A stretch of 64,000 nt of DNA from Chitinophaga niastensis (lineage in GTDB: Bacteria; Bacteroidota; Bacteroidia; Chitinophagales; Chitinophagaceae): the NCBI RefSeq assembly GCF_003014755.1, contig NZ_PYAW01000001.1:496001-560000 (forward strand). Direction: 5' to 3'. A model generated the notes under the pieces. The model ran no database searches. It saw only the letters and a list, made by a program, of their open reading frames with translations, and was not told the origin of the DNA. Positions within the stretch are counted from its first letter, which is position 1. Each line of letters starts with the position of its first letter. Positions 31,548 through 41,122 of this stretch are shown here, in pieces. The position numbers were made by a program, and so were the translations under genes.

Positions 31548-32570
31548 ATGTTACGATTTCAGCATAGTGAATATTTATGGGCATTAGCCCTCCTCCTGCT
31601 ACTACAGGTGGCCTTTCTCGGCGTATCCTGGTGGAAACGCCGTTCAATTCGCCGTATCGGTGATCCGGTGCTGGTAGAAAAGCTTTTTACCGGCTACTCC
31701 CGTAAACTCTTTGTATTAAAGTTCCTGCTGATTTTCCTGGCGTTCTTTTTTGGTGTAATCGGACTGGCCAACCTGCAAAAAGGCAGCCGCATGGAAAAGA
31801 TCACCCGCAAGGGCGTGGATGTGGTGATTGCCCTGGACGTTAGTAAAAGTATGCTCGCCACTGATGTACAACCCGACAGGCTAACCCGCGCCAAACAATT
31901 GATCAGCAAGCTAATGGACAAGCTGGACAATGACCGTGTAGGATTGGTGGTATTTGCCGGCAACGCTTATTTACAAATGCCGCTCACAGTAGATTATTCT
32001 GCGGCAAAAATGTATCTCAGCACTGTATCCCCGGATATGATACCTTCACAAGGCACTGCGATAGGGCAGGCTATACAGGTATCTGATGACGCTTTTAATA
32101 AAAAAGAACGCAAACATAAAGCGATGATCCTTATCTCCGATGGAGAGGATCATGATGAAACAGCCATTCAGCGTACCAAAGCAGCTTTTGAAAATGGTGC
32201 GGTTACCAATACCATCGGCATAGGCTCTGTAGCTGGTTCTCCCCTGCCTGATCCCGAAACAGGTACTTATAAAAAGGACAGGCAAGGTAATACAGTGATT
32301 TCCAAACTGAATGAGGAAGAACTCAAAGGCATTGCTGCTGCGGGCAGAGGCATTTATCAACACCTCGATAACAATACAGATGATGTGGTGAATACGCTGG
32401 CGGCTAAAATAGACAGCATGGAACAGAAAGAGTTCGGAGAAAATGTATTCACAGATTACAACAGTTATTTTCAATATTTCCTGGGCGTGAGCCTGGCACT
32501 GCTGCTCATTGAATTTTTTATCCCGGAGGTACGTCGCAAACGCCCTACCCCGGCTACTCAGGCAGCTTAA
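31548..32570 (+). CDS. batB: BatB-like von Willebrand factor A membrane protein
   Basis: 340 residues. Two N-terminal membrane segments (about 8-26 and 57-75) precede a VWA domain with the metal-binding site DVSKSMLATD (about 97-106) and VFAGNAYLQMPLT. A C-terminal membrane helix (QYFLGVSLALLLIEFFIP) closes the protein. This is the BatA/BatB type of the Bacteroides aerotolerance operon, named BatB here because a BatC-like gene follows 15 bases later. The usual upstream MoxR ATPase and DUF58 genes and the downstream batD are absent. Role in stress tolerance is known only for relatives. Confidence 0.85.
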   Translation: MLRFQHSEYLWALALLLLLQVAFLGVSWWKRRSIRRIGDPVLVEKLFTGYSRKLFVLKFLLIFLAFFFGVIGLANLQKGSRMEKITRKGVDVVIALDVSKSMLATDVQPDRLTRAKQLISKLMDKLDNDRVGLVVFAGNAYLQMPLTVDYSAAKMYLSTVSPDMIPSQGTAIGQAIQVSDDAFNKKERKHKAMILISDGEDHDETAIQRTKAAFENGAVTNTIGIGSVAGSPLPDPETGTYKKDRQGNTVISKLNEEELKGIAAAGRGIYQHLDNNTDDVVNTLAAKIDSMEQKEFGENVFTDYNSYFQYFLGVSLALLLIEFFIPEVRRKRPTPATQAA

Positions 32571-32585
32571 TTTATATACCGGATC

Positions 32586-33371
32586 ATGAAAATTACGTTC
32601 CTAAAATATTGTTTTATTACTACGGTAGCACTCTTCACAGGCATTATAGCCTTTGCGCAGAATGGGACCAACAAGTATATCCGCAAGGGTAACGACCTGT
32701 ATAAAAAACAGCAGTTTACGGATGCGGAAGCCAACTATAAAAAGGCATTGGAGCAAAATGCGCAATCAGCCATTGGTAGCTACAACCTGGGAAACTCCCT
32801 TTACCAGCAAAAGCGCTATGATGATGCCCGTTCACAATACGCCAACAGCCTGAAACTAGGCGGTAAACCTGATATAAAGTCCGACGCAGACTATAACATC
32901 GGGAATACTTTTATGGAAGGCAAAAAGTGGGAAGAAAGTATCAAATCCTACAAGCAGGCGCTAAAAATAAATCCTGCAGATGAAGACGCACGCTATAACC
33001 TGGCTTATGCACAGGCAATGCTGAAGAAGCAACAACAAGGCGGTGGCGGCGACAATAAAAAAGATAAGAAGGATAAAAACAAAGACAAGAATAAGAACGA
33101 TAAGAACAAAGATAAAGACAAACAGGACAAGGATAAGCAGGATAAGGACAAACAAGACAAGGATAAAAACAAAGATCAAAACAAAGACAAACAGAATAAA
33201 GACCAGAACAAAGACAAAGAGGACCAGCAGAAGCCGGAACCACAGCCCAGCAAGCTAAACAAACAGGAAGCAGAACGTTTACTGCAGGCCTTGTCGCAGG
33301 AAGAAAAGAAACTGCAGGATAAAGCCAAAAAAGTAAAAGGTCAGCCTATGCAAGCCGAAAAAGATTGGTAG
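32586..33371 (+). CDS. batC: BatC-like tetratricopeptide protein with Lys/Asp-rich tail
   Basis: 261 residues with a signal peptide (LKYCFITTVALFTGIIAFAQ). Three TPR units (about 28-150: GNDLYKKQQFTDAEANYKKALEQ, SYNLGNSLYQQKRYDDARSQYANSLKL, WEESIKSYKQALKINPADEDARYNLAYA) are followed by a low-complexity KDK/NKDK run from about 155 to 218 with almost no hydrophobic residues. A short helical end (LNKQEAERLLQALSQEEKKLQDKAKKVKG) finishes it. It is periplasmic, with BatB as presumed partner. The charged run is encoded by near-repeats of AAAGACAAG-type codons, so its length may vary between strains. Confidence 0.82.
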   Translation: MKITFLKYCFITTVALFTGIIAFAQNGTNKYIRKGNDLYKKQQFTDAEANYKKALEQNAQSAIGSYNLGNSLYQQKRYDDARSQYANSLKLGGKPDIKSDADYNIGNTFMEGKKWEESIKSYKQALKINPADEDARYNLAYAQAMLKKQQQGGGGDNKKDKKDKNKDKNKNDKNKDKDKQDKDKQDKDKQDKDKNKDQNKDKQNKDQNKDKEDQQKPEPQPSKLNKQEAERLLQALSQEEKKLQDKAKKVKGQPMQAEKDW

Positions 33372-33396
33372 TCTTTTATTCATCTTTATATACATC

Positions 33397-33437
33397 AACA
33401 TCCAAAAGGAGGCAACTTACTTTTGGATGTTTTATTT
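33397..33437. terminator. Bidirectional terminator between batC and an AraC gene
   Basis: AACATCCAAAAG (33397-33408) pairs perfectly with CTTTTGGATGTT (33420-33431) over an 11-nt loop, then TTATTT. It serves both convergent genes. The AraC gene's stop codon directly abuts it. Confidence 0.7.
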
Positions 33438-34220
33438 ACAGGAAGATGGTAAAGTGCCTGTAAATTTTTTATATGCCTTGATGAAATGATTCTGATCATA
33501 ATAACCATTATCCAGCGCAATGCCCGTGAGGGGCTGTGCAGTAAGCTGTACATCAAAATAAGCATGCAGAAACCGGATATTATTGATGTATGTTTTAGGT
33601 GTAACACCAACGGCTCTACGAAAATTCCGCTCCAACCATTTATAATTCACCTTCAGCGTGGTGCATAATTGCGCAACTGTTAACCGGCCTTTACATTCCC
33701 TGATACTTGCTGTGGCAGCCTGTAACAAAAAATTACCGGTTGTATTATGTAAGAGCTGCTGCTCCAAAAAAGTATTCAATATTTTTGCCTGTTGTAGCTG
33801 AGATGATTTTCGTATATCTGTTAACGGTAGCAAAGACGATTCCCACAATTTAGCAATGGGCAATAAAACATCCGGTAGTTGCGGCTTTATATGAGATAAT
33901 CCATCAGCAGTAAATTTCACTATCAGCAACCGCATACCCGCTGTTAGTTTTTCTATGTAAGTATTCTCCAGCGTTCCATTACAAAAAAATGCATCCCTGA
34001 TCTCCATGTCACAATTGCCTGTAAATTTAATGGTTGCTGTATCCAGGAGAATCACCAGGGCTGGTTGTCCATCTAAAGCTGCCCATGTTTTTTTGTTGTG
34101 AAGATGGGTATACCAATAGTAGCATTCTACCACCGGCAATAGCGCTACCGACGGCAACATAGCCATCACAGCCGGTGAAGGCTGGTTACGAAAAATATGT
34201 GCAAGAATATCTACCGGCAT
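33432..34220 (-). CDS. AraC family transcriptional regulator
   Basis: 262 residues. The C-terminal DNA-binding domain (about 160-255) has both helix-turn-helix units: RLTVAQLCTTLKVNYKWLERNFRRAVGVTPKTYINNIRF and PLTGIALDNGYYDQNHFIKAYKKFTGTLPS. The N-terminal part lacks an obvious cupin motif. It resembles the DUF6597-type sensor start (IFRNQPSPAVMAMLPSVALLPVVECYYWY). Ligand and targets are unknown. It is divergent from the peptide deformylase gene. Confidence 0.88.
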   Translation of the reverse strand: MPVDILAHIFRNQPSPAVMAMLPSVALLPVVECYYWYTHLHNKKTWAALDGQPALVILLDTATIKFTGNCDMEIRDAFFCNGTLENTYIEKLTAGMRLLIVKFTADGLSHIKPQLPDVLLPIAKLWESSLLPLTDIRKSSQLQQAKILNTFLEQQLLHNTTGNFLLQAATASIRECKGRLTVAQLCTTLKVNYKWLERNFRRAVGVTPKTYINNIRFLHAYFDVQLTAQPLTGIALDNGYYDQNHFIKAYKKFTGTLPSSCK

Positions 34221-34321
34221 ATCTGTTCAAAATTACAGATAAAAAATCTGTACATTTTACAAGTGTCTAAAATCTACTATTGCAGGGAAGAGTATAAGTT
34301 TTTCTTTGTAAAAAGCTTCAC

Positions 34322-34843
34322 ATGATATTACCCATTATCCCGTATGGCGCGGCTGTATTGCGTCTTGTGTGTCAGAATATAACACCCGATACACCTGGAT
34401 TAAGCCAGTTGATCACTAACATGTGGGCTACGCTGGAACGTGCCAAAGGCGCGGGTTTGGCAGCACCACAGGTTAACAGGCCTTACCGGTTGTTCCTGGT
34501 AACTGCCATTGATTTTAAGGCTGTATTTATTAATGCACGTATCCTGGAATATAGTGAGGAAACAAATATAGATACCGAAGGCTGCCTGAGTATACCCGGT
34601 ATCTGGGAAGAAGTGGAACGTTCGCAAAGTATTCTCCTGGAGTACCAGGATGAACACTTTGTTACACATACCTGTACATTCAGTGGTGATATTGCCCGGG
34701 CGATACAACATGAATACGATCATACCAACGGAAAGCTATACCTGGACTACCTTCCGGCATTACGCAGATCATTATTGAAGAATAAATTGCAGGACATTGC
34801 AAAGGGGAAAATAAAAGCCGCTTATCCGATGAAGGTGTTGTAA
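34322..34843 (+). CDS. def: Peptide deformylase
   Basis: 173 residues. It removes the formyl group from the initiator methionine of new proteins in the cytoplasm. All three family motifs are present: GAGLAAPQ (GxGLAAPQ), EGCLSIPG (EGCLS, with the metal-binding Cys) and QHEYDH (HExxH, two His ligands and the catalytic Glu). It stands alone, not next to fmt. A genome often has a second def, so this may be one of two. Terminator 34852-34876 follows. Confidence 0.93.
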   Translation: MILPIIPYGAAVLRLVCQNITPDTPGLSQLITNMWATLERAKGAGLAAPQVNRPYRLFLVTAIDFKAVFINARILEYSEETNIDTEGCLSIPGIWEEVERSQSILLEYQDEHFVTHTCTFSGDIARAIQHEYDHTNGKLYLDYLPALRRSLLKNKLQDIAKGKIKAAYPMKVL

Positions 34844-34851
34844 ATAAAAAA

Positions 34852-34876
34852 CCGGAATAAGACTATTCCGGCCGTT
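34852..34876 (+). terminator. Terminator of def
   Basis: CCGGAATA (34852-34859) pairs with TATTCCGG (34864-34871) across AGAC, followed by CCGTTTT and preceded by an A-run. Short but well placed, 8 bases past the stop. Confidence 0.6.
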
Positions 34877-34937
34877 TTACCTAAACCTACAACTGTTACG
34901 CGGTGTAACAATTCTCTTTAAAATATCTTTAAAGCAA

Positions 34938-34963
34938 CAGCGCTCCCACAGAGGGAAGCGCTG
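34938..34963. other. Palindromic element between def and the efflux operon
   Basis: CAGCGCT and AGCGCTG form a dyad with CCC/GGG inside it. It is flanked by an outer imperfect inverted pair (AGGAGGGTGTTT near 34981 and AAACACCTCCT near 35074). No gene lies here. It could be a terminator for the efflux operon or a decayed repeat. Confidence 0.35.
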
Positions 34964-35100
34964 TAATGCTAACTGAATTGAGGAGGGTGTTTGCTATTGC
35001 TACAGGTCTGTCTTTGCATTACACTTCATAGCCGATTAATTGTTTTATTCATCACTCTAATCCATTAATCCACAAACACCTCCTCCACCTTAAACACACA

Positions 35101-36225
35101 TTATTTTGCGACCGCCTGTAATAGCGTTCCTTCTTTTATTTCATCACTGCCATTTTGCACCAGCTGATCATTATCTGATAAGTTGCCGAATATTTCCACC
35201 AATCCGTTAGATTCGTTACCACGCCGTACAGGCACCCATACCGCTTTATTATTCACGGATTTGATCACAAATACTTTTTCAGAATTGCTGACGATAGCTG
35301 ACTTAGGCACCACATACATCTCTTTTTTACCAGGCAGTGGCATCTGTACTTCTGCATACATACCAGGCAGCAGTCTTCTCTCTTTGTTGGTGATATCCAT
35401 TTCCAGTATTTCGGAGCGCAGCTTCACATCCAGACTACCGGCAATACGATTTACATGTGCCGTGAAAGTATCCCCGGGTAAGGATTTCACAGTAAACCGT
35501 ACATCACCTGCATGGTGCGCATCATCAGTATAAATCTCAGGCACGGCTACGGACAAACGTAGTTTTTGTTGTTCTTCCAGGCGGAACAGTGGCTTATCAG
35601 AGCCTTTACCAGCCGGTCCTACATAGGTACCCGGATGCACATTACGCTGACTGATTACACCGCTGAAAGGTGCGCGGATAGTGAGGTAAGTGAGCATCTG
35701 TTGCACCTCGTGGTAAGATGATCTGGATGATAATAATTCGGCACTATCAGCACTCATTTTTTCAAACGCCATATCCAGGTCGTTGGGAGATATGGTTCCG
35801 GGCACTTTACTTGTTTTCAGCAAACGTTCGTAAGTGGCGCGGCTGGCGCGAAACATGGCTTCTTTGGTATGCAAACGCGATTGTGCTTCCAGCAATTGTG
35901 TATTCATTTCCGGGGCTTCCAGTGTGGCTAATACCTGGCCTGCAGCCACCTGGCTGCCCAAATCCACACTCACATTTTTCACATAACTGTTCACCTTAGC
36001 ATACAGATCTGCAAACTGGAAGGGCTTTATTTCTCCCGGCAATTTGAGAGAGGCATCCAGCTGACCTTTTTGCAGGTGAATAATTTTCACCTGTACTCCC
36101 TGGCTTTCGGTATGGGTTTCATCTTCTGCCTGTGTGTTGTGGCAGGAGGAAAAAAACAAACCTATTGGTAATAATGCAGCAGCCGTCATGACCCGGTACG
36201 ACAGGCTGTATTTTTTTACATTCAT
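35101..36225 (-). CDS. RND efflux periplasmic adaptor (membrane fusion protein)
   Basis: 374 residues from the ATG at 36225, chosen because a lipoprotein signal starts there (KYSLSYRVMTAAALLPIGLFFSSC). Upstream in-frame ATGs at 36249 and 36273 would put 8-16 extra residues before it, although the one at 36273 is only 3 bases from the RND stop. Domains in order: beta-barrel/lipoyl half (KPFQFADLYAKVNSYVKNVSVDLGSQVAAGQVLATLEAPE), alpha-hairpin (about 95-165), second lipoyl half (LTIRAPFSGVISQRNVHPG), and the beta-barrel and membrane-proximal domains. It bridges the inner-membrane pump to the TolC-like channel. It is the last gene of the operon. Confidence 0.9.
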   Translation of the reverse strand: MNVKKYSLSYRVMTAAALLPIGLFFSSCHNTQAEDETHTESQGVQVKIIHLQKGQLDASLKLPGEIKPFQFADLYAKVNSYVKNVSVDLGSQVAAGQVLATLEAPEMNTQLLEAQSRLHTKEAMFRASRATYERLLKTSKVPGTISPNDLDMAFEKMSADSAELLSSRSSYHEVQQMLTYLTIRAPFSGVISQRNVHPGTYVGPAGKGSDKPLFRLEEQQKLRLSVAVPEIYTDDAHHAGDVRFTVKSLPGDTFTAHVNRIAGSLDVKLRSEILEMDITNKERRLLPGMYAEVQMPLPGKKEMYVVPKSAIVSNSEKVFVIKSVNNKAVWVPVRRGNESNGLVEIFGNLSDNDQLVQNGSDEIKEGTLLQAVAK

Positions 36226-36276
36226 GATATTGGTATGTCGTTTAGTCATTATAGTTATACTTGTAAAAACCATTTA

Positions 36277-39200
36277 TTAAACACGCTTTGCGCCAGGAAC
36301 ATAATGCTCACTGTTTGTATCTTCAGGATCCAGTGATACGGATTTAACAGTAGTTTTCTGTTGTACCCAGGAAAATATCAATGGCAGAATAAACAAGGAT
36401 GCAAAAGTACTGGCGATCAATCCCCCAATTACAGCACGCCCCAGCGGAGCAGTCTGATCACCGGCCTCTCCCAGTCCGGAAGCCATTGGTATCATACCTG
36501 CCACCATCGCAATACTTGTCATCAGGATAGGACGCAGGCGAATAGAAGTCCCTTCCAGTGCAGATCTGCGGGCGTCATGATTTTCCAGTCGTAATTTCTC
36601 TGCATTCGTTACCAGCAAGATCGCATTGGCTACCGATACCCCTACAGACATAATTATACCCATGTACGATTGCAGGTTGAGTGTGGAACCCGTTAACAAC
36701 AACATGATTAAGGAACCCGCTAATACTGCTGGAATGGTAGACACTACTACCAATGCTACTTTGAACGACTGGAAGTTGGCTGCCAGTAACAACAGTATTA
36801 CAATGATGGCCACCAGCAATCCGGATTGCAGGCTTCCCAGTGTTTCGTCGAGCAGGTTCATCAAACCACGCTTTTCCACAGTGATACCGCGGGGTGGTTC
36901 ACCCGCATGCTTGATGGCCGCAGCTACTGCAGTAGAAGCACTTCCCAGATCTTTCTTATAAATATTGGCACCAATAGAAACAATTCTCACCGGGCCAATA
37001 CGATCATATTCTCCTACTACTGTATCAGACTGTAAGGTGGCTACATCTCCCAAAGAAGGACGTGTTTTATCTTTGCTGATAGGAATTGCAGCTATATCAT
37101 TTATGCTGGTCATTTCATTTTCCGGCACAGATATCTGCACAAAATATGAAGTCGCATTTTTTTCATCCAGCCAGTTATTTTTTTCTGTAAAACGACTGGA
37201 AGAAGTAGAAGCTGTTAATGATTTAGCGATATCAGTTACACTCACGCCCAGCTGGCCGGCCCGCTCCCTGTCGATGTTTATACGGATAGCCGGGTAATCC
37301 ATTGCCTGATTAATTTGCACATCACGCAGGTAAGGGATCTTTTTCATTTCTTCCAATACCTTCTTTGCAAAGGGCACGCTTTCTTTTAAATTTTTACCCA
37401 TCACCGCAATTTCAATCGGGGTGGTAGCACCCTGACTCATTACTTTATCGGTGAGATCAATTGGCTCAAAACTCATTTTCACTTCCGGCATTTGTTCATG
37501 GATACGCTTGCGCAATTTCTCCTTAAACTCGTCCATGTTTACTTTATAATCTTCTTTCAGATTTACCTGTAATACCGCCTCATTGGGCGTAGCCATGAAC
37601 AGGTAAATGGGGTTGGTAGAATAAGAAGACGGATGTGTACCGACGAAGGAGGAGGTAATGTCGATGTTTTTAGCACCGACAATCTCCTTCAAAATGTCCG
37701 TCGATTTTATAAGCATGGTTTCCGTCCGTTCCAGGCGGGTTCCGGTTGGCTCTTTAAGGCGCAACTGGAATTGTCCGTTATTCAGTTTAGGTAAAATATC
37801 GCGGCCGATGATGCTCACACAAAGTATTACCAGTCCGATGATGCCTATGAAATAAGCGCCTATCGCTAATTTGCGCCTTTTCAACAACGCTTCCAGCCAT
37901 CCTATAAAGCGCAGCTTAAAGCGGTCGAAGCCGGAAATAGTTTTACGATGTTGTCTTTCAGCTGCAATTTCTGTTTCTATATAACCTGCAGTTTTATGCG
38001 GATCATCGCTATGTACATGATGTTGAAATTTCTCTGCTTTCAACATCCAGTTTGCTAAAATAGGTACCAGTGTTTGTGACAACAGGTAAGAGGCAATCAT
38101 CGAAAATCCGATGGCCAGTGATAATGGCATGAACATCGAGCGGGGCACACCTTTCATGGTAAACGAGGGTGCAAACACAGCAAGGATACAAAACAGGATC
38201 AGCAGTTTCGGAAAGGCAATTTCCTGACAGGCATGCCAGATGGCCTGAGCTTTGGGCTTGCCCATCTCCAGGTGCTGGTGTATGTTTTCAATTGTTACTG
38301 TAGACTCATCTACCAGGATACCGATGGCCAGCGCCAAACCACTCAGCGTCATGATGTTGATGGTTTGTCCTACCATCTTCAAACACATCACGCCAATGAT
38401 GATAGACACAGGAATAGTAATAATAACGATGTAAGCACTACGACGATCTCCCAGGAACAGCAACACCATTAAAGCGGTGAGTACCGCGCCTATCACACCT
38501 TCACTGATCAAACTTTTCACAGCATTGATCACGTATACGCTCTGGTCAAATACAAAAGATATTTTTACATCTTCCGGTAATAACTTCTGGATATTTGGTA
38601 AAGCTTCTTTCAGGTTATTTACAACTGTCCAGGTAGAGGCATCTGCTGTTTTGATGATAGGCAGATACACAGAGCGTTTCCCGTTGATCACCGCATAGCT
38701 GCTGGTAATATCCGCCGCATCTTCCACCTTGGCCACATCGCGTACAAATACAGTTGGGCCATCTCCCATTACCAGCGGAATATTTTCAAACTCCTTCACC
38801 GTACGTATCACAGTATTAGTAGGGGTGAGATAAGTAATATCACCAATACGAACGTTACCTGCAGGTGATATCTGGTTATTATCTTTCACGGCCGCTACTA
38901 CCTGATCGGCGGTAAGATGATGACTACGCATCAGTTCCGGATCTACGTGAATAACGATAGTACGTGAGTTACCACCAAAAGGAGCTGGTGAGGTAAGACC
39001 TGCAATACGGCTGAAAGACGGACGCACCACCGTCATTGCCAGATCCTGCAATTCATTGTTGGTGCGGGTAGGACTGCTCAGCGCCAACTGCCCGATAGGC
39101 AATGTAGACGCATCAAAGCGAATGATAAAAGGCGGTTGCGTGCCAGACGGCATCGAAGCAAATGCACGATTGGCCATGGCTGTCACTTCCGCCGCGGCTT

Positions 39201-39507
39201 GCGCCATATTAGTTCCCTCGTAAAAGGAGATCTTAATCATGGTGAGACCCTGGATATTCTTAGCCTCAATATCTTTTACACCTGTAACGTAAAGGAAAAG
39301 GTTCTGATAGTTGGTAGCAATGAAACCTTCCATCTGCTGTGGAGACATGCCACCATAAGGTTGCGACACATAGATAGCCGGCAGGTTAAGGTCCGGGAAG
39401 ATATCAATTTTTATATCCCGCGTAGATTGTATACCAAAAAACAACAGCCCCATCACGATTACAATGATGGCTATTGGTTTTTGTAATGCGGTTTTAATCA
39501 GATTCAT
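36277..39507 (-). CDS. RND family efflux permease
   Basis: 1,076 residues from ATG 39507 (NLIKTALQKPIAIIVIVMGLLFFG is the standard first helix). Twelve membrane helices in two sets of six, with two large periplasmic loops, form the inner-membrane proton-driven pump of a tripartite exporter. Central motif in helix 4: LSGLALAIGILVDESTVTIENI, where the usual acidic pair of HAE-1 pumps (DD) appears as DE. The substrate (drugs, solvents, metals or lipids) is not predictable, but the lack of a metal-specific signature makes heavy-metal export less likely. It lies between the TolC-like gene (upstream) and the adaptor (downstream). Confidence 0.93.
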   Translation of the reverse strand: MNLIKTALQKPIAIIVIVMGLLFFGIQSTRDIKIDIFPDLNLPAIYVSQPYGGMSPQQMEGFIATNYQNLFLYVTGVKDIEAKNIQGLTMIKISFYEGTNMAQAAAEVTAMANRAFASMPSGTQPPFIIRFDASTLPIGQLALSSPTRTNNELQDLAMTVVRPSFSRIAGLTSPAPFGGNSRTIVIHVDPELMRSHHLTADQVVAAVKDNNQISPAGNVRIGDITYLTPTNTVIRTVKEFENIPLVMGDGPTVFVRDVAKVEDAADITSSYAVINGKRSVYLPIIKTADASTWTVVNNLKEALPNIQKLLPEDVKISFVFDQSVYVINAVKSLISEGVIGAVLTALMVLLFLGDRRSAYIVIITIPVSIIIGVMCLKMVGQTINIMTLSGLALAIGILVDESTVTIENIHQHLEMGKPKAQAIWHACQEIAFPKLLILFCILAVFAPSFTMKGVPRSMFMPLSLAIGFSMIASYLLSQTLVPILANWMLKAEKFQHHVHSDDPHKTAGYIETEIAAERQHRKTISGFDRFKLRFIGWLEALLKRRKLAIGAYFIGIIGLVILCVSIIGRDILPKLNNGQFQLRLKEPTGTRLERTETMLIKSTDILKEIVGAKNIDITSSFVGTHPSSYSTNPIYLFMATPNEAVLQVNLKEDYKVNMDEFKEKLRKRIHEQMPEVKMSFEPIDLTDKVMSQGATTPIEIAVMGKNLKESVPFAKKVLEEMKKIPYLRDVQINQAMDYPAIRINIDRERAGQLGVSVTDIAKSLTASTSSSRFTEKNNWLDEKNATSYFVQISVPENEMTSINDIAAIPISKDKTRPSLGDVATLQSDTVVGEYDRIGPVRIVSIGANIYKKDLGSASTAVAAAIKHAGEPPRGITVEKRGLMNLLDETLGSLQSGLLVAIIVILLLLAANFQSFKVALVVVSTIPAVLAGSLIMLLLTGSTLNLQSYMGIIMSVGVSVANAILLVTNAEKLRLENHDARRSALEGTSIRLRPILMTSIAMVAGMIPMASGLGEAGDQTAPLGRAVIGGLIASTFASLFILPLIFSWVQQKTTVKSVSLDPEDTNSEHYVPGAKRV

Positions 39508-39534
39508 ATAGTTGTGTTCAGAAAATGAAAGCAA

Positions 39535-39595
39535 TTTTAGCTTTTAGCAGTTAGCGATTAGCTGTTAGCTAAATGCGCTAACTGCTAAAAGCTAT
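39535..39595. repeat. TTAGC-family repeat, copy 3, perfect 19-bp inverted repeat
   Basis: TAGCTTTTAGCAGTTAGCG (39538-39556) and its exact reverse complement (39576-39594) flank a 19-base loop that itself contains ATTAGCTGTTAGCTAA. It lies between two genes of one operon (tolC-like and RND), so it may reduce or tune read-through, or stabilise one half of the message. Confidence 0.8.
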
Positions 39596-41011
39596 TTACA
39601 GTTGATTCAAAAAAAGTTGCAGATCTCCTACAGTAGCTGATTTATAAAGGATAGCCTGCCACACACCATTGTAGGCAATATCCCTGTCGGTTTCTGCCCG
39701 GTTAATGTTATACAGGGCCTGCGCCAAATCAGCGATGTTAGACAACCCGTTTTCATACAACGTACTTTTCTGAAGAAACGCATCGCTGGCAGCTTTCAGG
39801 CCAACAGGTGCTTCCCGGTATTTTTTCACCGCATTACCAATCTGTTGTTCAGACAACTGTAACTGGTGTTGCAGCCGGTTGTAAGTTTGATTGTATTCAT
39901 TCTTCAATCCTTCTGTAGTGTAGTGCTGACGCGCAACCTGTGCGTGCGTGCGCCATAAATCAGTGACGGTCCATGACAGATTGAGTCCTACGAGATAGTT
40001 GGAACGTTGTGGTTGCACGCCGGACCAATATCCCTGGCTGTAGTGGCTGAGATTAGCCGCATTGTAATCAAAATCAAAACCGGAACCACGGGTTTGCAAC
40101 ACGCCCATAAAAGAGAGACGTGGCATAGCGTTTTTACTGATGAACTGCTGATTAGCTTCGCTCAGCGATACCCTTGAACTGAATAATTTCAGGAGGGGTT
40201 GTTCTTTAAATGAGGCAGCATCCTGTGCAGATGCTGTTTCCAGCAGCTGATTAGGTATTTTGGTAACGAAAGTAGTGTCTAATGTAAAATCCTGCGGCGG
40301 CACATCCATCATTTCTGACAGCTTATTGCTCTGCGCATTTTCATAATTCACGGCATCAATAAGCGTAAGTTTTGCTTTAGATACTTCCGCATTGGCTATA
40401 GAACTGTCTACCCCTGCAGTTAATCCGTTCAACGCCCTGGAGACAATGATATGCTGCAGGTCCTGTGCACGTTTCAGATTAGATGCCATAGACCCGCGCA
40501 AACGCTGTGCAGCAAGGAGGTTCAGGTAAGCTCCCGCAATACGCACCTGTTGTTCAAATTTTTCCTGCTCCAGATCAGCCTTGTTGGTATTGAGTTGTTC
40601 TTTTGCTGCCTGCACTTTGGCGTGTTGGCGACCAAAGGTTACTACATCCCAGCTGATGTTAGCCAGATATAAACCACCAAATGCAGCATTCCAGTTTTGT
40701 GAAGGTAAAGCTGGTCCGGAAGCACCGGTACTCCAGCCCTTGTAACCCCAGGTAGGGCCATTTTGTCCATTTACAGTACCATAGCTGTTTTGCGCGGAAA
40801 GATTAAGATCAGGAAGATATTCTCTTTTTACAGCACTGATATTTTCAGTAGCTGCCTGGGCATAGTTTTCTTTTGCTTTTATGGACTGATAATTCTTCAA
40901 TCCTGTTTGTAAGGCTTCTTGCAAGGTAAGCGGGCGGGTTTGACCCATCACGGCCGCTGAACTGCATCCTGCTGTAATAGCCAGCAGGAAAAGCGGTTTC
41001 CAGATGTTCAT
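39596..41011 (-). CDS. TolC family outer-membrane efflux protein
   Basis: 471 residues with a signal peptide (IWKPLFLLAITAGCSSAAVMGQ). Two TolC/OEP repeats of long helical hairpins are visible: LTLQEALQTGLKNYQSIKAKENYAQAATENISAVKREYLPDLNLSAQ in the first half and TEGLKNEYNQTYNRLQHQLQLSEQQIGNAVKKYREAP in the second. It forms the outer-membrane duct of the tripartite pump with the two genes downstream. It is the first gene of the operon, with a TATATTTG promoter 56 bases upstream. Confidence 0.92.
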   Translation of the reverse strand: MNIWKPLFLLAITAGCSSAAVMGQTRPLTLQEALQTGLKNYQSIKAKENYAQAATENISAVKREYLPDLNLSAQNSYGTVNGQNGPTWGYKGWSTGASGPALPSQNWNAAFGGLYLANISWDVVTFGRQHAKVQAAKEQLNTNKADLEQEKFEQQVRIAGAYLNLLAAQRLRGSMASNLKRAQDLQHIIVSRALNGLTAGVDSSIANAEVSKAKLTLIDAVNYENAQSNKLSEMMDVPPQDFTLDTTFVTKIPNQLLETASAQDAASFKEQPLLKLFSSRVSLSEANQQFISKNAMPRLSFMGVLQTRGSGFDFDYNAANLSHYSQGYWSGVQPQRSNYLVGLNLSWTVTDLWRTHAQVARQHYTTEGLKNEYNQTYNRLQHQLQLSEQQIGNAVKKYREAPVGLKAASDAFLQKSTLYENGLSNIADLAQALYNINRAETDRDIAYNGVWQAILYKSATVGDLQLFLNQL

Positions 41012-41066
41012 AAATAATCTATAGCGTCTAAAAAAAGCCTTTGATACGGGCTGGCGAATAAGAATG

Positions 41067-41074
41067 CAAATATA
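41067..41074 (-). promoter_or_regulatory. -7 element of the efflux operon promoter
   Basis: CAAATATA on the plus strand (TATATTTG on the minus strand) is an exact TAnnTTTG match, 56 bases from the TolC-like start codon. Confidence 0.5.
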
Positions 41075-41122
41075 GCCGGAGGTGGGGGGTTGGTGTTAGG
41101 ACAATTCAGCTATTGACTTGTA

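Noticed and set aside
32941..33258. Overlapping open frames within batC, including a Leu/Val/Phe-rich one on the minus strand
   Set aside because: They are frame shadows of the KDK repeat codons and have no start signals or family resemblance.
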